Shown in pieces: positions 52,900 to 62,738 of a DNA stretch of 64,000 bases. The position numbers were made by a program, and so were the translations under genes. Source of the DNA: Aureibacter tunicatorum. GTDB taxonomy: Bacteria > Bacteroidota > Bacteroidia > Cytophagales > Cyclobacteriaceae. The notes under the pieces are model-generated. The model made no database searches. It saw only the letters and a program-made list of their open reading frames with translations, and had not been told where the DNA came from. Within the stretch, counting starts at the first letter, position 1. Each line of letters opens with the position of its first letter. The stretch is from contig NZ_AP025305.1 of assembly GCF_036492635.1 (NCBI RefSeq), forward strand, positions 1,736,001-1,800,000, written 5' to 3'.

Positions 52900-54000
52900 T
52901 TATGCGTTTTCAACAACTTCTTCTTGATTCATGATTTGAGTTTGACGTCTGATAGAAGCATCATGGATTAGCGTGAACAAGTCAGCCATGAATTCTTCGT
53001 TCAAACCAAGCTCGTGAGCCCACTCAGCTCTTGTTTTCAAGATCTCATTCCATCTGTTTACCTGGAATACAGTCACGTTGTTCTCTTTTTTGTATTGACC
53101 GATTTCTTCTACTAGGTGCATTCTTTCAGAAAGAATATTGAAGATATCGTGGTCAACTTGGTCGATTTTTTCTCTAAGCTCAGTCAAGTGGCTGTTGAAG
53201 TCCTTATTGTCCGACTTAGGGTCTCTAACTTTAAGTTGGCTCAAGATTTCCGTCAAATGAGCTGGCGTAACTTGCTGTTTAGCATCACTCCATGCATTCT
53301 TAGGATCTCTGTGCGACTCGATAATTAGACCGTCATAATTAAGGTCCATCGCTTTTTGGCTGATGTCGTAGATGAAATCACTGTTACCTGCGATATGGCT
53401 TGGGTCGCAAATCAAAGGCATTTCAGGAATCTCTCTTTTCAATTCCAAAGGAATTTGCCAGCTAGGAATATTTCTGAACTTTGATTTTTTGTGCGAAGAG
53501 AAACCTCTATGAATCGCACCGACTTTCTTGATGCCAGCTTGGTAGATTCTTTCGATTGCTCCAATCCATAATGCCAAATCAGGATTGATTGGGTTTTTAA
53601 TCAAAACAGGAACATCAACTCCTTTAAGCGAGTCGGCAATATCTTGAACGGCGAAAGGATTCACCGATGTTCTAGCGCCTACCCAAAGGATATCAATTCC
53701 ATGCTTTAATGATTCTTCTACGTGTTGCGGCGTCGCAACTTCTACTCCGAATTGAACATCCGGACCAAGCTCTTGCTTGATGTTTTGGATCCATTTCAAA
53801 GCGTCTACTCCGATCCCCTCGAAAGTGTTTGGTCTTGTTCTTGGTTTCCAAACACCAGCTCTCAATACGCTTATTCCTGATTCATATAATGCTTTCGATG
53901 TCTCGAATAATTGCTCTTCAGATTCTGCGCTACAAGGCCCCGCCATTACGAATGGCTTTTTGGAGTCTTTTCTCCATGTGTTTAATTGATCAATTTGCAT
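52900..54000 (-). CDS. bifunctional DAHP synthase / chorismate mutase
   Basis: The 366 residues carry a type I-beta-like 3-deoxy-7-phosphoheptulonate synthase (about 1-260; A-G-P-C-S-A-E-S, W-K-P-R-T-R-P, C-D-P-S-H) fused to an AroQ-class chorismate mutase helix bundle (about 270-360; L-R-E-K-I-D-Q-V-D-H-D-I-F-N-I-L). This fusion is characteristic of Bacteroidota. It catalyses the first and a branch-point step of aromatic amino acid biosynthesis; the mutase domain often mediates prephenate feedback. It is divergent from the proline dehydrogenase gene. Confidence 0.95.
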   Translation of the reverse strand: MQIDQLNTWRKDSKKPFVMAGPCSAESEEQLFETSKALYESGISVLRAGVWKPRTRPNTFEGIGVDALKWIQNIKQELGPDVQFGVEVATPQHVEESLKHGIDILWVGARTSVNPFAVQDIADSLKGVDVPVLIKNPINPDLALWIGAIERIYQAGIKKVGAIHRGFSSHKKSKFRNIPSWQIPLELKREIPEMPLICDPSHIAGNSDFIYDISQKAMDLNYDGLIIESHRDPKNAWSDAKQQVTPAHLTEILSQLKVRDPKSDNKDFNSHLTELREKIDQVDHDIFNILSERMHLVEEIGQYKKENNVTVFQVNRWNEILKTRAEWAHELGLNEEFMADLFTLIHDASIRRQTQIMNQEEVVENA

Positions 54001-54091
54001 GGTACATTAGGTTGTTTTTGAAAATTTTGCTTAAATTACAATTATATTATTTTATTCGGTAATAACAAGTAATAATTTTGGTTATTTTAAT

Positions 54092-55297
54092 ATGAGTATA
54101 GATACTGTGTCTGTGGAAAAAGCAAAGTTGTCATTTGATAATACGGAAGTGGCTTTTAAGGCTAAATCCGATAACCTGCTCAAGCAGGACTACCTTTTGT
54201 TCGCTTCCATGAATTATAATGGATTAGTGAAGTTTGGTACGTCGTTTATCAATTTTGCCATCAAGGTAAGGTTGCCTTTTGTCAAGTCTATAGTTAAGGC
54301 GACATTGTTCAAACACTTTTGTGGAGGAGAGTCTATCGCAGACAGTCAAAATACTATCAAGGAATTGGCCAAAAGCAATGTAGGGACAATACTCGATTAC
54401 TCTGTGGAAGGCGAAGCGGAGGAATCAAGTTTTGACGCGACTCTGGAGGAGACGTTGAGAACGATCAATTTGGCGAAAGGAAATCCGGATATTCCTTTCT
54501 GTGTATTCAAGCCTACTGGATTTGGTAGCGGGGACTTGATGGAAAAGATTCAACTGAAGCAAGATTTGACCGAAGAGGAAAGAGATGCATTTCAAAGAAT
54601 CAGGTCTAGATTTGATAGAGCGTGTAGAGCCGCTTATGAGAATAATGTCAAGGTTTTCATCGATGCTGAAGATAGCTGGTATCAAGATCCTATCGACATG
54701 CTGGTATATGAGATGATGGAGAAATACAACAAGGAAAAAGCCATCGTTTATAATACTTTCCAGATGTATAGAAAGTATATGCTTGACAGAATGACTAAAG
54801 CGCATCAGGATGCTAAGGAAAAGGGCTATCAGTTTGGAGCGAAATTAGTTCGTGGAGCGTATATGGAAAAAGAAAGAGCCAGAGCGGCGGCAAACGGTTA
54901 CGAAGACCCTATCCAGCCTACAAAGGATGCGACTGACAAGCAGTTTGACGATGGCGTGAGATATTGCATTGATAATAATGATACTATTGCTATTGCATGC
55001 TGTTCTCATAATGAAAATAGCAACAGGTTGTTGGCTGATTTGATTGTGGATAGAAACTTGGACCCTAATGATGACAGGTACTTCTTCGCGCAGTTATTCG
55101 GCATGAGCGACAATATTACTTTCAATTTGGCTGATACTGGATTCAATATTGGCAAATATGTGCCTTATGGGCCTTTGGAAAAGACTTTGCCTTATTTGTT
55201 TAGAAGAGCTGAAGAGAATACTTCTATCGCGGGTCAAAGCTCAAGAGAGTTGACTTTGATTCAAAAGGAGCTTGATAGAAGGAAAAAATCGAGATAA
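54092..55297 (+). CDS. proline dehydrogenase (monofunctional)
   Basis: This 401-residue protein is a beta/alpha barrel. Signatures: F-I-D-A-E-D-S-W-Y (proline contacts), K-L-V-R-G-A-Y-M-E-K-E, and the FAD/substrate C-terminus P-Y-L-F-R-R-A-E-E-N-T-S. The large insertion (residues about 75-165) is typical of the Bacteroidota/eukaryote-type enzyme. It oxidises proline to pyrroline-5-carboxylate, passing electrons to quinone via FAD. No P5C dehydrogenase gene is adjacent in the window. Confidence 0.93.
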   Translation: MSIDTVSVEKAKLSFDNTEVAFKAKSDNLLKQDYLLFASMNYNGLVKFGTSFINFAIKVRLPFVKSIVKATLFKHFCGGESIADSQNTIKELAKSNVGTILDYSVEGEAEESSFDATLEETLRTINLAKGNPDIPFCVFKPTGFGSGDLMEKIQLKQDLTEEERDAFQRIRSRFDRACRAAYENNVKVFIDAEDSWYQDPIDMLVYEMMEKYNKEKAIVYNTFQMYRKYMLDRMTKAHQDAKEKGYQFGAKLVRGAYMEKERARAAANGYEDPIQPTKDATDKQFDDGVRYCIDNNDTIAIACCSHNENSNRLLADLIVDRNLDPNDDRYFFAQLFGMSDNITFNLADTGFNIGKYVPYGPLEKTLPYLFRRAEENTSIAGQSSRELTLIQKELDRRKKSR

Positions 55298-55320
55298 TAG
55301 ATACTTATTATATAATATGT

Positions 55321-55352
55321 AAAAAGAGGCTTCTTATCGAGCCTCTTTTTTT
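55321..55352. terminator. bidirectional rho-independent terminator
   Basis: AAAAAGAGGCT and AGCCTCTTTTT form an 11-bp stem with a 9-base loop, between convergent proline dehydrogenase and pepE genes. Confidence 0.85.
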
Positions 55353-55365
55353 ATGCTTGGAGTTT

Positions 55366-56067
55366 TTATTTAATGGATTCGCCCGGCTGGATTGAAAATT
55401 CTTTGATTTCACCGCAGTTGCAAAGTATCTTGCCTTCTTCTCTGCCATGATAAGTGGTTTTGTCATGATTTACTTCGATGTAAGTCCCCTCCGGTATGCA
55501 AATTACTTTAGCGTCATTATTAATCGTAAGGTATTCTTGAAGCCTTTGTTTTCTGCTTTCTCCTCCATGGTCAGGTATTACCTTTTCTGTGTAATGAGGA
55601 TTGATTTGAAAGTTAACCAGTCTCAGTGCGTCAAAGCTTTCAGGATAAGTGATAGGCATGTCGTTGGTTGTCTTTATGCTTAATGTTGCGACATTAGATC
55701 CAGCGCTCCAACCAATGTACTCTGTGCCTGTGTTTACTTTGTCTCTGATTATATTCATCAAATTATTAGCGTATAACTGATGAAGCAATTCAAATGTGTT
55801 TCCTCCTCCAACTAGGATTGCATCGGCTTGTTTTAAGCAGGCTTCTTTGTTGTCGAATTCATGAATTCCTCTTGCTTTTAGGCCTATTCGTTCCAAAGCG
55901 CTGTTTAGTCTTTCAGTGTATTCATCATATGATATGGTCACTCCAGCGTAAGGGATGAATATAATATGTTCTTTATGCCCAAGGAATGATTTGATTTTGT
56001 CGATAGCCCAATCCAAGTAAGGCTCATTTGGCAATGTTGAATTGCTTAATAATAATATTTTTTTCAT
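55366..56067 (-). CDS. pepE: alpha-aspartyl dipeptidase (peptidase E)
   Basis: This 233-residue protein of peptidase family S51 has V-G-G-G-N-T-F (oxyanion region), G-W-S-A-G-S-N-V-A (nucleophile Ser) and I-N-P-H-Y (catalytic His). It hydrolyses dipeptides with N-terminal aspartate in the cytoplasm. Size and motifs match Salmonella PepE. It is monocistronic, convergent with proline dehydrogenase. Confidence 0.93.
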   Translation of the reverse strand: MKKILLLSNSTLPNEPYLDWAIDKIKSFLGHKEHIIFIPYAGVTISYDEYTERLNSALERIGLKARGIHEFDNKEACLKQADAILVGGGNTFELLHQLYANNLMNIIRDKVNTGTEYIGWSAGSNVATLSIKTTNDMPITYPESFDALRLVNFQINPHYTEKVIPDHGGESRKQRLQEYLTINNDAKVICIPEGTYIEVNHDKTTYHGREEGKILCNCGEIKEFSIQPGESIK

Positions 56068-56303
56068 ATTGATTTTTTCTTAAATAGCTGATGAAATTCG
56101 TTAGCAATGTAACAAATATAAGATTGCCTTAAATATTGTTCCATACTGAATTCAAAAAAATACTCCTGTTGAAGTTACAAAAATTTACAGTCTATTAATT
56201 ACGAACATTTTATCTGCGGATAAATATTTTCTGTTAATTGAATTGAATGTTGTTTTATAATGCTACATTTGCATTGTTATTTCAAAATTTATAATCTGGA
56301 TTC

Positions 56304-56693
56304 ATGAAGTTCAAGGCTTTTGTTATAGAAAGAGATAAGCATGAAGCAATGTTGTTCAAGCTTGCCTTTGGTGGAAACAAGTATTATGATATTGAATTTT
56401 TCGATTCAGTAAAGAGCCTATTAGGGGCAGTAGAACAAGGTCCCGATGTTGTGATCTTGGACCTTCTGGAGCCGGAGATGCATGGCATCGAGTTGATAAA
56501 GGCAATCTCAAAAATTAATCCTGGAACCCATTTTATTATACTTACCAAACTTTGCGATCCGCATGTTATTGAAAAAGCTCAAGATGAGGGCGTTTTTAAA
56601 TATGTTATAAAGGGCGATAACAGCATGAAGTATCTAAAGAAGAGTTTGAAAGAGCTTTCTTTGGTATTAAAAGGCAAGTTGATAGATTCTTAG
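56304..56693 (+). CDS. stand-alone receiver-domain response regulator
   Basis: The 129 residues are one CheY-like receiver: V-V-I-L-D-L-L-E-P-E (phospho-acceptor Asp53), I-I-L-T-K (Thr), and V-I-K-G-D (Lys). The first acidic pocket reads E-R-D, somewhat unusual. There is no output domain, so it acts on another protein. The cognate kinase is not adjacent. The gene is preceded by AT-rich sequence. Confidence 0.9.
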   Translation: MKFKAFVIERDKHEAMLFKLAFGGNKYYDIEFFDSVKSLLGAVEQGPDVVILDLLEPEMHGIELIKAISKINPGTHFIILTKLCDPHVIEKAQDEGVFKYVIKGDNSMKYLKKSLKELSLVLKGKLIDS

Positions 56694-56713
56694 CATTGTA
56701 AAAAAGAAAAGCA

Positions 56714-56739
56714 ACCCTGTCACATAAGATAGAGTTGCC
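56714..56739 (-). terminator. weak hairpin between convergent receiver and 56.8-kb genes
   Basis: On the minus strand GGCAACTC / GGGTTGC arms pair imperfectly and a T-rich run (TTTTCTTTTTT) follows. Confidence 0.5.
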
Positions 56740-56769
56740 TGAATTTTTATTGGCAAGATGCGCAGGCGA

Positions 56770-57189
56770 TTAGCCTACCCATAATTCCTTTTTTATTTTC
56801 TTTCCAGCTTGCAAAAGAATTCTTGCAGGTCCAGGAACCAAAACGAGTCTGGATATTTGATCATCAATCGAGTCAACATCCACAATTACTCCTTCGTTGA
56901 ATTTAGCGTCGAAAAGTGTTTTGCCGTCTTCGTCTTTGTCCAATACTTCATATTGATTGGCTAGGTAGGCGATTGGCAGCAAAACCTCGTTGTCAGGACA
57001 TAGCTCCTCATGAATGTCAGTGAGTATGTCTTCGAGGGCATCGCCAAACTCTTCCATGAAATCATCTTCTAGATCGTGAAGCTCTTCCTCAACATCGTCA
57101 TACTTTGGATTGTTGTAATCCATGTCGTTCAACTTGTTTTTCAACAATGCAATTTCAGTTAAGTCAGCGTTTAATTTTTCTATGTCCAT
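56770..57189 (-). CDS. hypothetical acidic protein, 139 aa
   Basis: The start is ATG 57187-57189 (M-D-I-E-K-L). The N-terminal half is a highly acidic helical coil (E-E-E-L-H-D-L-E-D-D-F-M-E-E-F-G) and the C-terminal half is a small mixed domain (D-S-I-D-D-Q-I-S-R-L-V-L-V-P-G-P). I recognise it only as a conserved-looking cytoplasmic protein; no function assigned. It diverges from the phosphosugar mutase gene. Confidence 0.65.
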   Translation of the reverse strand: MDIEKLNADLTEIALLKNKLNDMDYNNPKYDDVEEELHDLEDDFMEEFGDALEDILTDIHEELCPDNEVLLPIAYLANQYEVLDKDEDGKTLFDAKFNEGVIVDVDSIDDQISRLVLVPGPARILLQAGKKIKKELWVG

Positions 57190-57424
57190 ACTTGTAAGTT
57201 TTTGATAGGTCAAAAAAAATGAAATATCTTTAATTTAACAATCCACTTGGTGATTATTTACGTAAATTAAGCAAGTTGTTTGCATAGGATATAATCATTA
57301 GTGATTAATCTTTCGCACAGTGCAATTTATATGAATTTTATTGAAAATTCTTTGTTTGCAAATCATGCTGTGATGCAAGAGAATTTGAAAATGAACTATT
57401 TTTTTTAAAACAATTTATCTAGAA

Positions 57425-59158
57425 ATGGTAGATAACTCAATTATGGATAAAGCCAAATTATGGCTTGAAAGTCCAGTGATGGATGATGATTCTCGTTCCG
57501 AGATAAAATCTTTGATGGAAAAAGAAGATTCCACGGAATTGGTGGACGCTTTTTATCAAGACTTGGCTTTTGGAACAGGAGGTTTGAGGGGAATAATGGG
57601 AGTGGGATCCAACCGTATGAACAGATATACTGTAGGCAAAGCTACTCAAGGACTGAGCAACTTCTTGAAAAAGACTTATCTGGGACAAAGCATCAAAGTC
57701 GCAGTTGCCTATGATTCGAGAAACAACAATAAGTTTTTCGCAGATGTGACCGCTTCGGTTTTAACTTCTAATGGCATAGAGGTTTATTTGTTTGAGGATT
57801 TGCGCCCGACTCCAGAGTTGTCGTTTGCCGTAAGGCATTTGGGATGCCAAGGTGGAATAGTAATTACCGCTTCTCATAACCCTAAGGAATACAATGGCTA
57901 TAAGGTGTATGGAAATGATGGTGCTCAGGTAGTAGCGCCTCATGATCAACAAATCATGGATGAGGTGAATTCGATTAGCTCATTGAGTGAGATCAAATTT
58001 GACAAGGATGAAAGCAAAGTTCATATACTAGGAGAGGAGATTGACAGAGCATACTTGGAGCAGGTGAAAACTCTGTCGCTATCGGGAGAGGAAATCGCTA
58101 GGCAAAAAGATTTGAAAATCGTTTTTACGCCTATTCATGGCACGGGCATAACATTAGTGCCAAAGGCTTTGGAAGCTGTTGGCTTTGAGAATATACATGT
58201 TGTAGAAGAGCAAGCTGAACCGGATGGGAATTTCTCTACGGTACCTTATCCTAATCCTGAGGAAAGAGCTGCAATGAAATTGGGACTGGAAAGAGCGCAA
58301 GCTATAGATGCAGATATTTTATTCGCAACTGACCCTGACGCTGATAGAATCGGAGTTGGCCTTAAGAATAATAAAGGCGAATGGGAACTGTTGAATGGCA
58401 ACCAGACAGCTGCTTTGTTGACTTATTATTTGATCAACAGATGGAAAGAACTTGGCAAATTGACAGGCAAAGAGTACATCGTGTATACGATTGTAACATC
58501 CGATATCTTAGGAAAAATAGCAGAAGCTTATGATGTGGAACATAGCACCACTTTGACTGGGTTTAAATTTATCGCTGAAGTTATAAGAGAGCTTGAAGGC
58601 AAAAAAACGTTCATAGGTGGAGGCGAGGAAAGTTATGGGTTCTTGGTTGGAGACTTCGTAAGAGACAAAGACGCAGTATCCGCTTGCTTGATGTTTGCTG
58701 AAATGACTGCTTACTATAAAGATAAAGGCTTGTCGATATTCGATATGTTGGAAGAAATGTATCGTAAGTTTGGCTTTTATTACGAAGAGTTGGTTTCATT
58801 GACAGAAAAAGGCAAAGCTGGCCAAGAAGCGATTCAAAAGAGAATGAAGGATATGAGAGAAAAGCCATTTGAAGTGTTGAATGGCGAGAAAGTGGTTGAG
58901 TTTATTGATTATAAATCAGGCGAGTTAAAGAACTTGCAGACTGGTGAAAATCAAAAGCTTGCATACCCTTCATCCAATGTATTGCAATTTATAACTGAAA
59001 GTGGAACTAAGGTTTCAGTGAGACCATCCGGAACAGAACCTAAAATTAAGTTTTATTTTAGCGTGAATAGTGAATTCGAGCAATCTTCGAGTTTTGAGGA
59101 TAAGTTGGATTCATTGAAGGTGAAAATCAAAGACTTAAAGTCAGATATGAATCTCTAA
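57425..59158 (+). CDS. phosphoglucomutase/phosphomannomutase family protein
   Basis: The 577 residues form four domains: the phosphoserine loop T-A-S-H-N-P-K-E-Y-N-G (about 144-154), metal loop D-P-D-A-D-R-I-G, sugar-binding G-G-G-E-E-S-Y-G, and phosphate-binding R-P-S-G-T-E-P-K-I-K. At this length and with G-T-G-G-L-R-G it is the PGM2-like alpha-phosphohexomutase type, interconverting hexose 1- and 6-phosphates. It may start at the second Met (57440-57442). It is a separate transcription unit ending at a terminator. Confidence 0.94.
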   Translation: MVDNSIMDKAKLWLESPVMDDDSRSEIKSLMEKEDSTELVDAFYQDLAFGTGGLRGIMGVGSNRMNRYTVGKATQGLSNFLKKTYLGQSIKVAVAYDSRNNNKFFADVTASVLTSNGIEVYLFEDLRPTPELSFAVRHLGCQGGIVITASHNPKEYNGYKVYGNDGAQVVAPHDQQIMDEVNSISSLSEIKFDKDESKVHILGEEIDRAYLEQVKTLSLSGEEIARQKDLKIVFTPIHGTGITLVPKALEAVGFENIHVVEEQAEPDGNFSTVPYPNPEERAAMKLGLERAQAIDADILFATDPDADRIGVGLKNNKGEWELLNGNQTAALLTYYLINRWKELGKLTGKEYIVYTIVTSDILGKIAEAYDVEHSTTLTGFKFIAEVIRELEGKKTFIGGGEESYGFLVGDFVRDKDAVSACLMFAEMTAYYKDKGLSIFDMLEEMYRKFGFYYEELVSLTEKGKAGQEAIQKRMKDMREKPFEVLNGEKVVEFIDYKSGELKNLQTGENQKLAYPSSNVLQFITESGTKVSVRPSGTEPKIKFYFSVNSEFEQSSSFEDKLDSLKVKIKDLKSDMNL

Positions 59159-59185
59159 GAATATATTTAGTAGATATAGATGTAG

Positions 59186-59213
59186 AAAGCTCGCTGTTAA
59201 TGCGGGCTTTTTC
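59186..59213 (+). terminator. rho-independent terminator after the phosphosugar mutase
   Basis: AAAGCTCGC pairs with GCGGGCTTT (G-T pair) around a 7-base loop, followed by TTTTTC. Confidence 0.7.
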
Positions 59214-59290
59214 ATTTTAATTTAATGTGAATATTGAATATATGGATTGAAAGTTGATGAACTTAAAATTTTTAAATAGACGTATTTAAT

Positions 59291-59899
59291 ATGTTGGACA
59301 TTAACTTGAAGCTTAAAAAAGATCTTGTAGAGAATTTCTCATTAAAATTTAGAAAAGCAAACGTAGAGGATATCCCAACCCTGATTGAAATTCAAAAACG
59401 TTATTACAATCCTGACCCTGATAATGATAAAGAAAGACTATCAGGATTTGTATCTGTGGTTTACCAAGCGCAAGAGTGGGAAAGCCTGATCCTTAATGGC
59501 GATGTGTTTGTTCTTGAAGATGAGAATGGAATTTGTGCTTATACAGGGGCATTGTCGCCTGATCACCATGCGTCAGTGCCTATTTTTTCGCATTTTAAAG
59601 AATTATTAGACGGGCGCAAGTATCGGGAGAAAATGATTGATGAATACGATTATTGTTTTTGGGTGCAAACTTGCGTTATAGATAAATATCGAGGAAAAGG
59701 AGTGGTTCAATATATTTATCAAAAAACCAAAGAAGCTATAAATCATAAGTATGAAATTGGCTTAAGCGGGATTGATATAGAAAATATAAGGTCTTTGAAT
59801 ACACATATTGGAAAAATTGGTTTTGTTGCCTTTGATCTGTATGCGGATGATTATTTGAATAAGAAATTATACTTAGTGGCTTATCCATTAAGAAAATAA
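59291..59899 (+). CDS. GNAT-family N-acetyltransferase
   Basis: This 202-residue protein has a GNAT fold: F-R-K-A-N-V-E-D-I-P-T-L-I-E-I at the start of the domain, the acetyl-CoA motif A C-V-I-D-K-Y-R-G-K-G-V-V (R/Q-x-x-G-x-G), and motif B N-I-R-S-L-N-T-H-I-G-K-I-G-F. Substrate unknown. It is flanked by terminators and a convergent ppk1 gene. Confidence 0.88.
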   Translation: MLDINLKLKKDLVENFSLKFRKANVEDIPTLIEIQKRYYNPDPDNDKERLSGFVSVVYQAQEWESLILNGDVFVLEDENGICAYTGALSPDHHASVPIFSHFKELLDGRKYREKMIDEYDYCFWVQTCVIDKYRGKGVVQYIYQKTKEAINHKYEIGLSGIDIENIRSLNTHIGKIGFVAFDLYADDYLNKKLYLVAYPLRK

Positions 59900-59901
59900 A
59901 A

Positions 59902-59924
59902 AAAGCCGCAATTTATGCGGCTTT
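59902..59924. terminator. bidirectional terminator between GNAT gene and ppk1
   Basis: AAAGCCGCA pairs exactly with TGCGGCTTT around a 5-base loop, with A/T flanks on both sides. It lies between convergent genes. Confidence 0.85.
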
Positions 59925-59933
59925 ATAAACTTT

Positions 59934-62042
59934 TTAAAATAGTTGAGTCTTTGAGACTATTTCTTTATTAAGCTTGAATAGTTCTTTATGAAGATCGAAT
60001 TTAGGACCGTTGTTTTTGCATGATTCATAACTGCCGTCTTCCTTCATTTCGTAGGCGTTGACATTGTCTAATAAGTTGTATGCCAATATAGTTATTACTT
60101 CTTGCGTGGCTAATGGATCTACAAATTTGAATAATGACTCCAGCCTTCTATCAAAACTTCTGACCATTACATCTGCGCTACCGCCATATACAATAGGGCT
60201 CCCTTCATTATGAAAATAGAAAATTCTAGAATGCTCCAAGTAGTTTCCGACAATTGATCTGACATGTATATTTTCGCTCAATCCTTTTCTTTGTGGTCTT
60301 ATGCAGCATATTCCTCTGACGATGAGTTTGATGACTACACCCGCTTGCGATGCTTTGTAGAGTTCTTTTATCAGTTCTTTGTCTTGCAAAGAGTTGATCT
60401 TGAGTACGATGCCTGAAGGTTTTCCATTCTTGGCATTGTCGCTTTCTTTTTTAATTAGATCTATCAGCTTGTTTCTCATTCCACCAGGAGCGGTGATAAG
60501 ATTTTCATAGTAATTAGGAGCGGAATGTCCTGTAATTACATTGAAGAATTCTGAGACATCTTTGCCGTAAATCTCATTGGAAGTCAATAACCCTAGGTCG
60601 GTGTACAGCTTGGAAGTGTCTTCATTATAGTTTCCGCTTCCCATATGCACATATCTGCTGATTTTATTATTGGCTTCTTTTCTTACTATTAATAATAGCT
60701 TTGTGTGCGTTTTGAAGTGGGAGATACCATATATGACAAAGCAACCCGCTTCTTGAAGTCTTTTAGCTTCCTTTAAATTGTTTTCCTCGTCAAATCGAGC
60801 TTTTACTTCAAATAATACCGATACGTTTTTCCCATTTTCCACCGCTTTAAGCAGAGCTGATGTAACTCTGGAGTTTTGGGCCAAACGATAAATTGTCATC
60901 TTGATGGAAAGGACTTGAGGGTCAGAGGCCGCTTTTTCAAGCATTTCTGTGACAGGGTCAATGCTGTTGTAAGGATGATGAAGGAAAATATCATGCTTTT
61001 TGAGCACAGAAAAAATGTCGTTAGTTTTATTTTCAGGCAATGAAAGCGGAGGAACTGGCTTTTTTAGTTTGGGAGACAAGGATCTTAGTTTCGGATATTT
61101 GACAATTTGCCAAAGCCTTGTGTAATCCAAAATGTCTTCTTTTCCGACAGTGACAAAGTTGTCTTCGTCAATGGCGAATTTTTCAGTGAGAATTTGTTTT
61201 AAGAAGGGATCTATATCCGGTTCTATTTCAACTCTGACAACCCTTCCCGTTTTTCTGGTTTTAAGTTTTGCTTTTAGCTCATCAAGGAAGTTTACGTCTA
61301 TGTCATCGCTTTCTTCCAATGTGAAATCGCCATTACGGGTGATTCTGAATAAAGAAGCGGAAGATATTTTGATGTTTCTGAAAAATTTACCGATATACTT
61401 TCGTATGATTTCTTCGATCGGAACGAAAATAGTCTGATTGCTTCTTTCAACTACATAGAATTTAGGCAAGTTCTTAGGAATCTGAACAAAGTTGACTTTC
61501 TCAATATCCTCGACTTTGTCATTGATGGTGACAACGCCAAATATCAATACCTGATTCATTAATATAGGGAAGGTATGATAAGGATCGTAGACCATGGGCG
61601 TGATCATCGGAAATATAGTCATCTTAAAGTAATCCTTGATCTCTTCCAACTCACTTTTTTGAAGCTTTGAAAGATCTTTGACAATGTCAAAGTCATTCTT
61701 TTTGAACAAAGGCAAAAAATTCTTGAAAAGTTTTGCTTGATCATTATTGAATCGTCTTACTTCTTCAAACAATGTGGTTTTAAAAGTTTGCTCATCTAAG
61801 CCGGAGTAGTCAAGCCTCTCTTTCTCGAAATCAAGATAATTGTAAAGACTTCCCACTCGAATCATGAAAAATTCGTCCAAGTTGGATGCCGTAATGGCTA
61901 AAAACTTAAGTCTTTCAGTAATTGACCGATCTTTTTGAGCCGCTTGGTCGAGAACTCTATCATTGAATTTCAACCAGCTAAGATCTCTGCTGATCAGATC
62001 GCTTTTTTGTATGATATTTTGAATGTTTTCTTGATCTATCAT
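59934..62042 (-). CDS. ppk1: polyphosphate kinase 1
   Basis: The 702 residues cover the N-domain (R-D-L-S-W-L-K-F-N-D-R-V-L), H-domain and the C1/C2 phospholipase-D-like domains. The autophosphorylated histidine is in T-H-T-K-L-L-L, and the second conserved His is in Y-L-E-H-S-R-I-F-Y-F. Full length for the family. It makes inorganic polyphosphate from ATP at the membrane. It is divergent from the SpoIIAA-like gene; no exopolyphosphatase gene is adjacent. Confidence 0.96.
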   Translation of the reverse strand: MIDQENIQNIIQKSDLISRDLSWLKFNDRVLDQAAQKDRSITERLKFLAITASNLDEFFMIRVGSLYNYLDFEKERLDYSGLDEQTFKTTLFEEVRRFNNDQAKLFKNFLPLFKKNDFDIVKDLSKLQKSELEEIKDYFKMTIFPMITPMVYDPYHTFPILMNQVLIFGVVTINDKVEDIEKVNFVQIPKNLPKFYVVERSNQTIFVPIEEIIRKYIGKFFRNIKISSASLFRITRNGDFTLEESDDIDVNFLDELKAKLKTRKTGRVVRVEIEPDIDPFLKQILTEKFAIDEDNFVTVGKEDILDYTRLWQIVKYPKLRSLSPKLKKPVPPLSLPENKTNDIFSVLKKHDIFLHHPYNSIDPVTEMLEKAASDPQVLSIKMTIYRLAQNSRVTSALLKAVENGKNVSVLFEVKARFDEENNLKEAKRLQEAGCFVIYGISHFKTHTKLLLIVRKEANNKISRYVHMGSGNYNEDTSKLYTDLGLLTSNEIYGKDVSEFFNVITGHSAPNYYENLITAPGGMRNKLIDLIKKESDNAKNGKPSGIVLKINSLQDKELIKELYKASQAGVVIKLIVRGICCIRPQRKGLSENIHVRSIVGNYLEHSRIFYFHNEGSPIVYGGSADVMVRSFDRRLESLFKFVDPLATQEVITILAYNLLDNVNAYEMKEDGSYESCKNNGPKFDLHKELFKLNKEIVSKTQLF

Positions 62043-62291
62043 TTCAGGTGTGTTTCGTAAAGGAAAAAATGAGATTGTTGGGCTGATTTTCTATTGATAA
62101 AATTAGTGAATATTTTAAAAAAATACAGGCGTTGTCGCTTTGAAAGCAATACTAAAGTGAAAACTTAACATTGCTGAATAAAGTATAAGGTGCATTTTAA
62201 GGATTTAAGAATATATTGCTTGAGAACTATTGCCTTTTCTTCGAGTTCATGAGTATAAATACTCAATTAAATAAATTCAAAAGTTATAGTT

Positions 62292-62696
62292 ATGTTGAAG
62301 CAATTGGAAAGTAAGAAGGAGAATGTGATAGCATTTGAGTTGTCAGGTAAAGTTGAAATGAGTTTCATAAGGGAATTTATACAATTGGTGAAGCCTAAGC
62401 TTGAGGCTGGAGATGGTTTAGTGAATATTTTCATGAAAATAAATAATGCCGATTGGGATAATTTTTTTCATTTAAAATCCTTTGTTATGCATGATTGGCC
62501 GCATATAATGAAAGAGTTTAATCAGATTAATTCTGATATGAAAAAATTGAATAAGATTGCTGTTGTTGGAAGTAGTGACTTTGAAAAGCAGTTAGTGCAA
62601 GTCGATTCTTTTTTTGGTAAAATTTGGTATAAAGGAATCGAGGAAAAGTATTTTGATGTTTCCGAGGAAGAGGAAGCTTGGAAATTCGTGTCTTAA
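62292..62696 (+). CDS. SpoIIAA-like (STAS-fold) protein
   Basis: The 134-residue single domain has the SpoIIAA-like order: I-A-F-E-L-S-G-K-V, N-I-F-M-K-I-N-N-A-D-W-D, and K-I-A-V-V-G-S-S-D-F-E-K, without the phosphorylatable D-S-S/T of true anti-sigma antagonists. The role of the family is uncertain; it may bind lipids or partners. Monocistronic, with a terminator after it. Confidence 0.82.
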   Translation: MLKQLESKKENVIAFELSGKVEMSFIREFIQLVKPKLEAGDGLVNIFMKINNADWDNFFHLKSFVMHDWPHIMKEFNQINSDMKKLNKIAVVGSSDFEKQLVQVDSFFGKIWYKGIEEKYFDVSEEEEAWKFVS

Positions 62697-62703
62697 GATA
62701 AAA

Positions 62704-62731
62704 AAATCCCGCAATTTAGGTTGCGGGATTT
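62704..62731. terminator. bidirectional terminator between SpoIIAA-like gene and gyrB
   Basis: AAATCCCGCAA pairs exactly with TTGCGGGATTT around a 6-base loop; A/T tracts flank it. Convergent genes lie on both sides. Confidence 0.88.
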
Positions 62732-62738
62732 AAGAAAG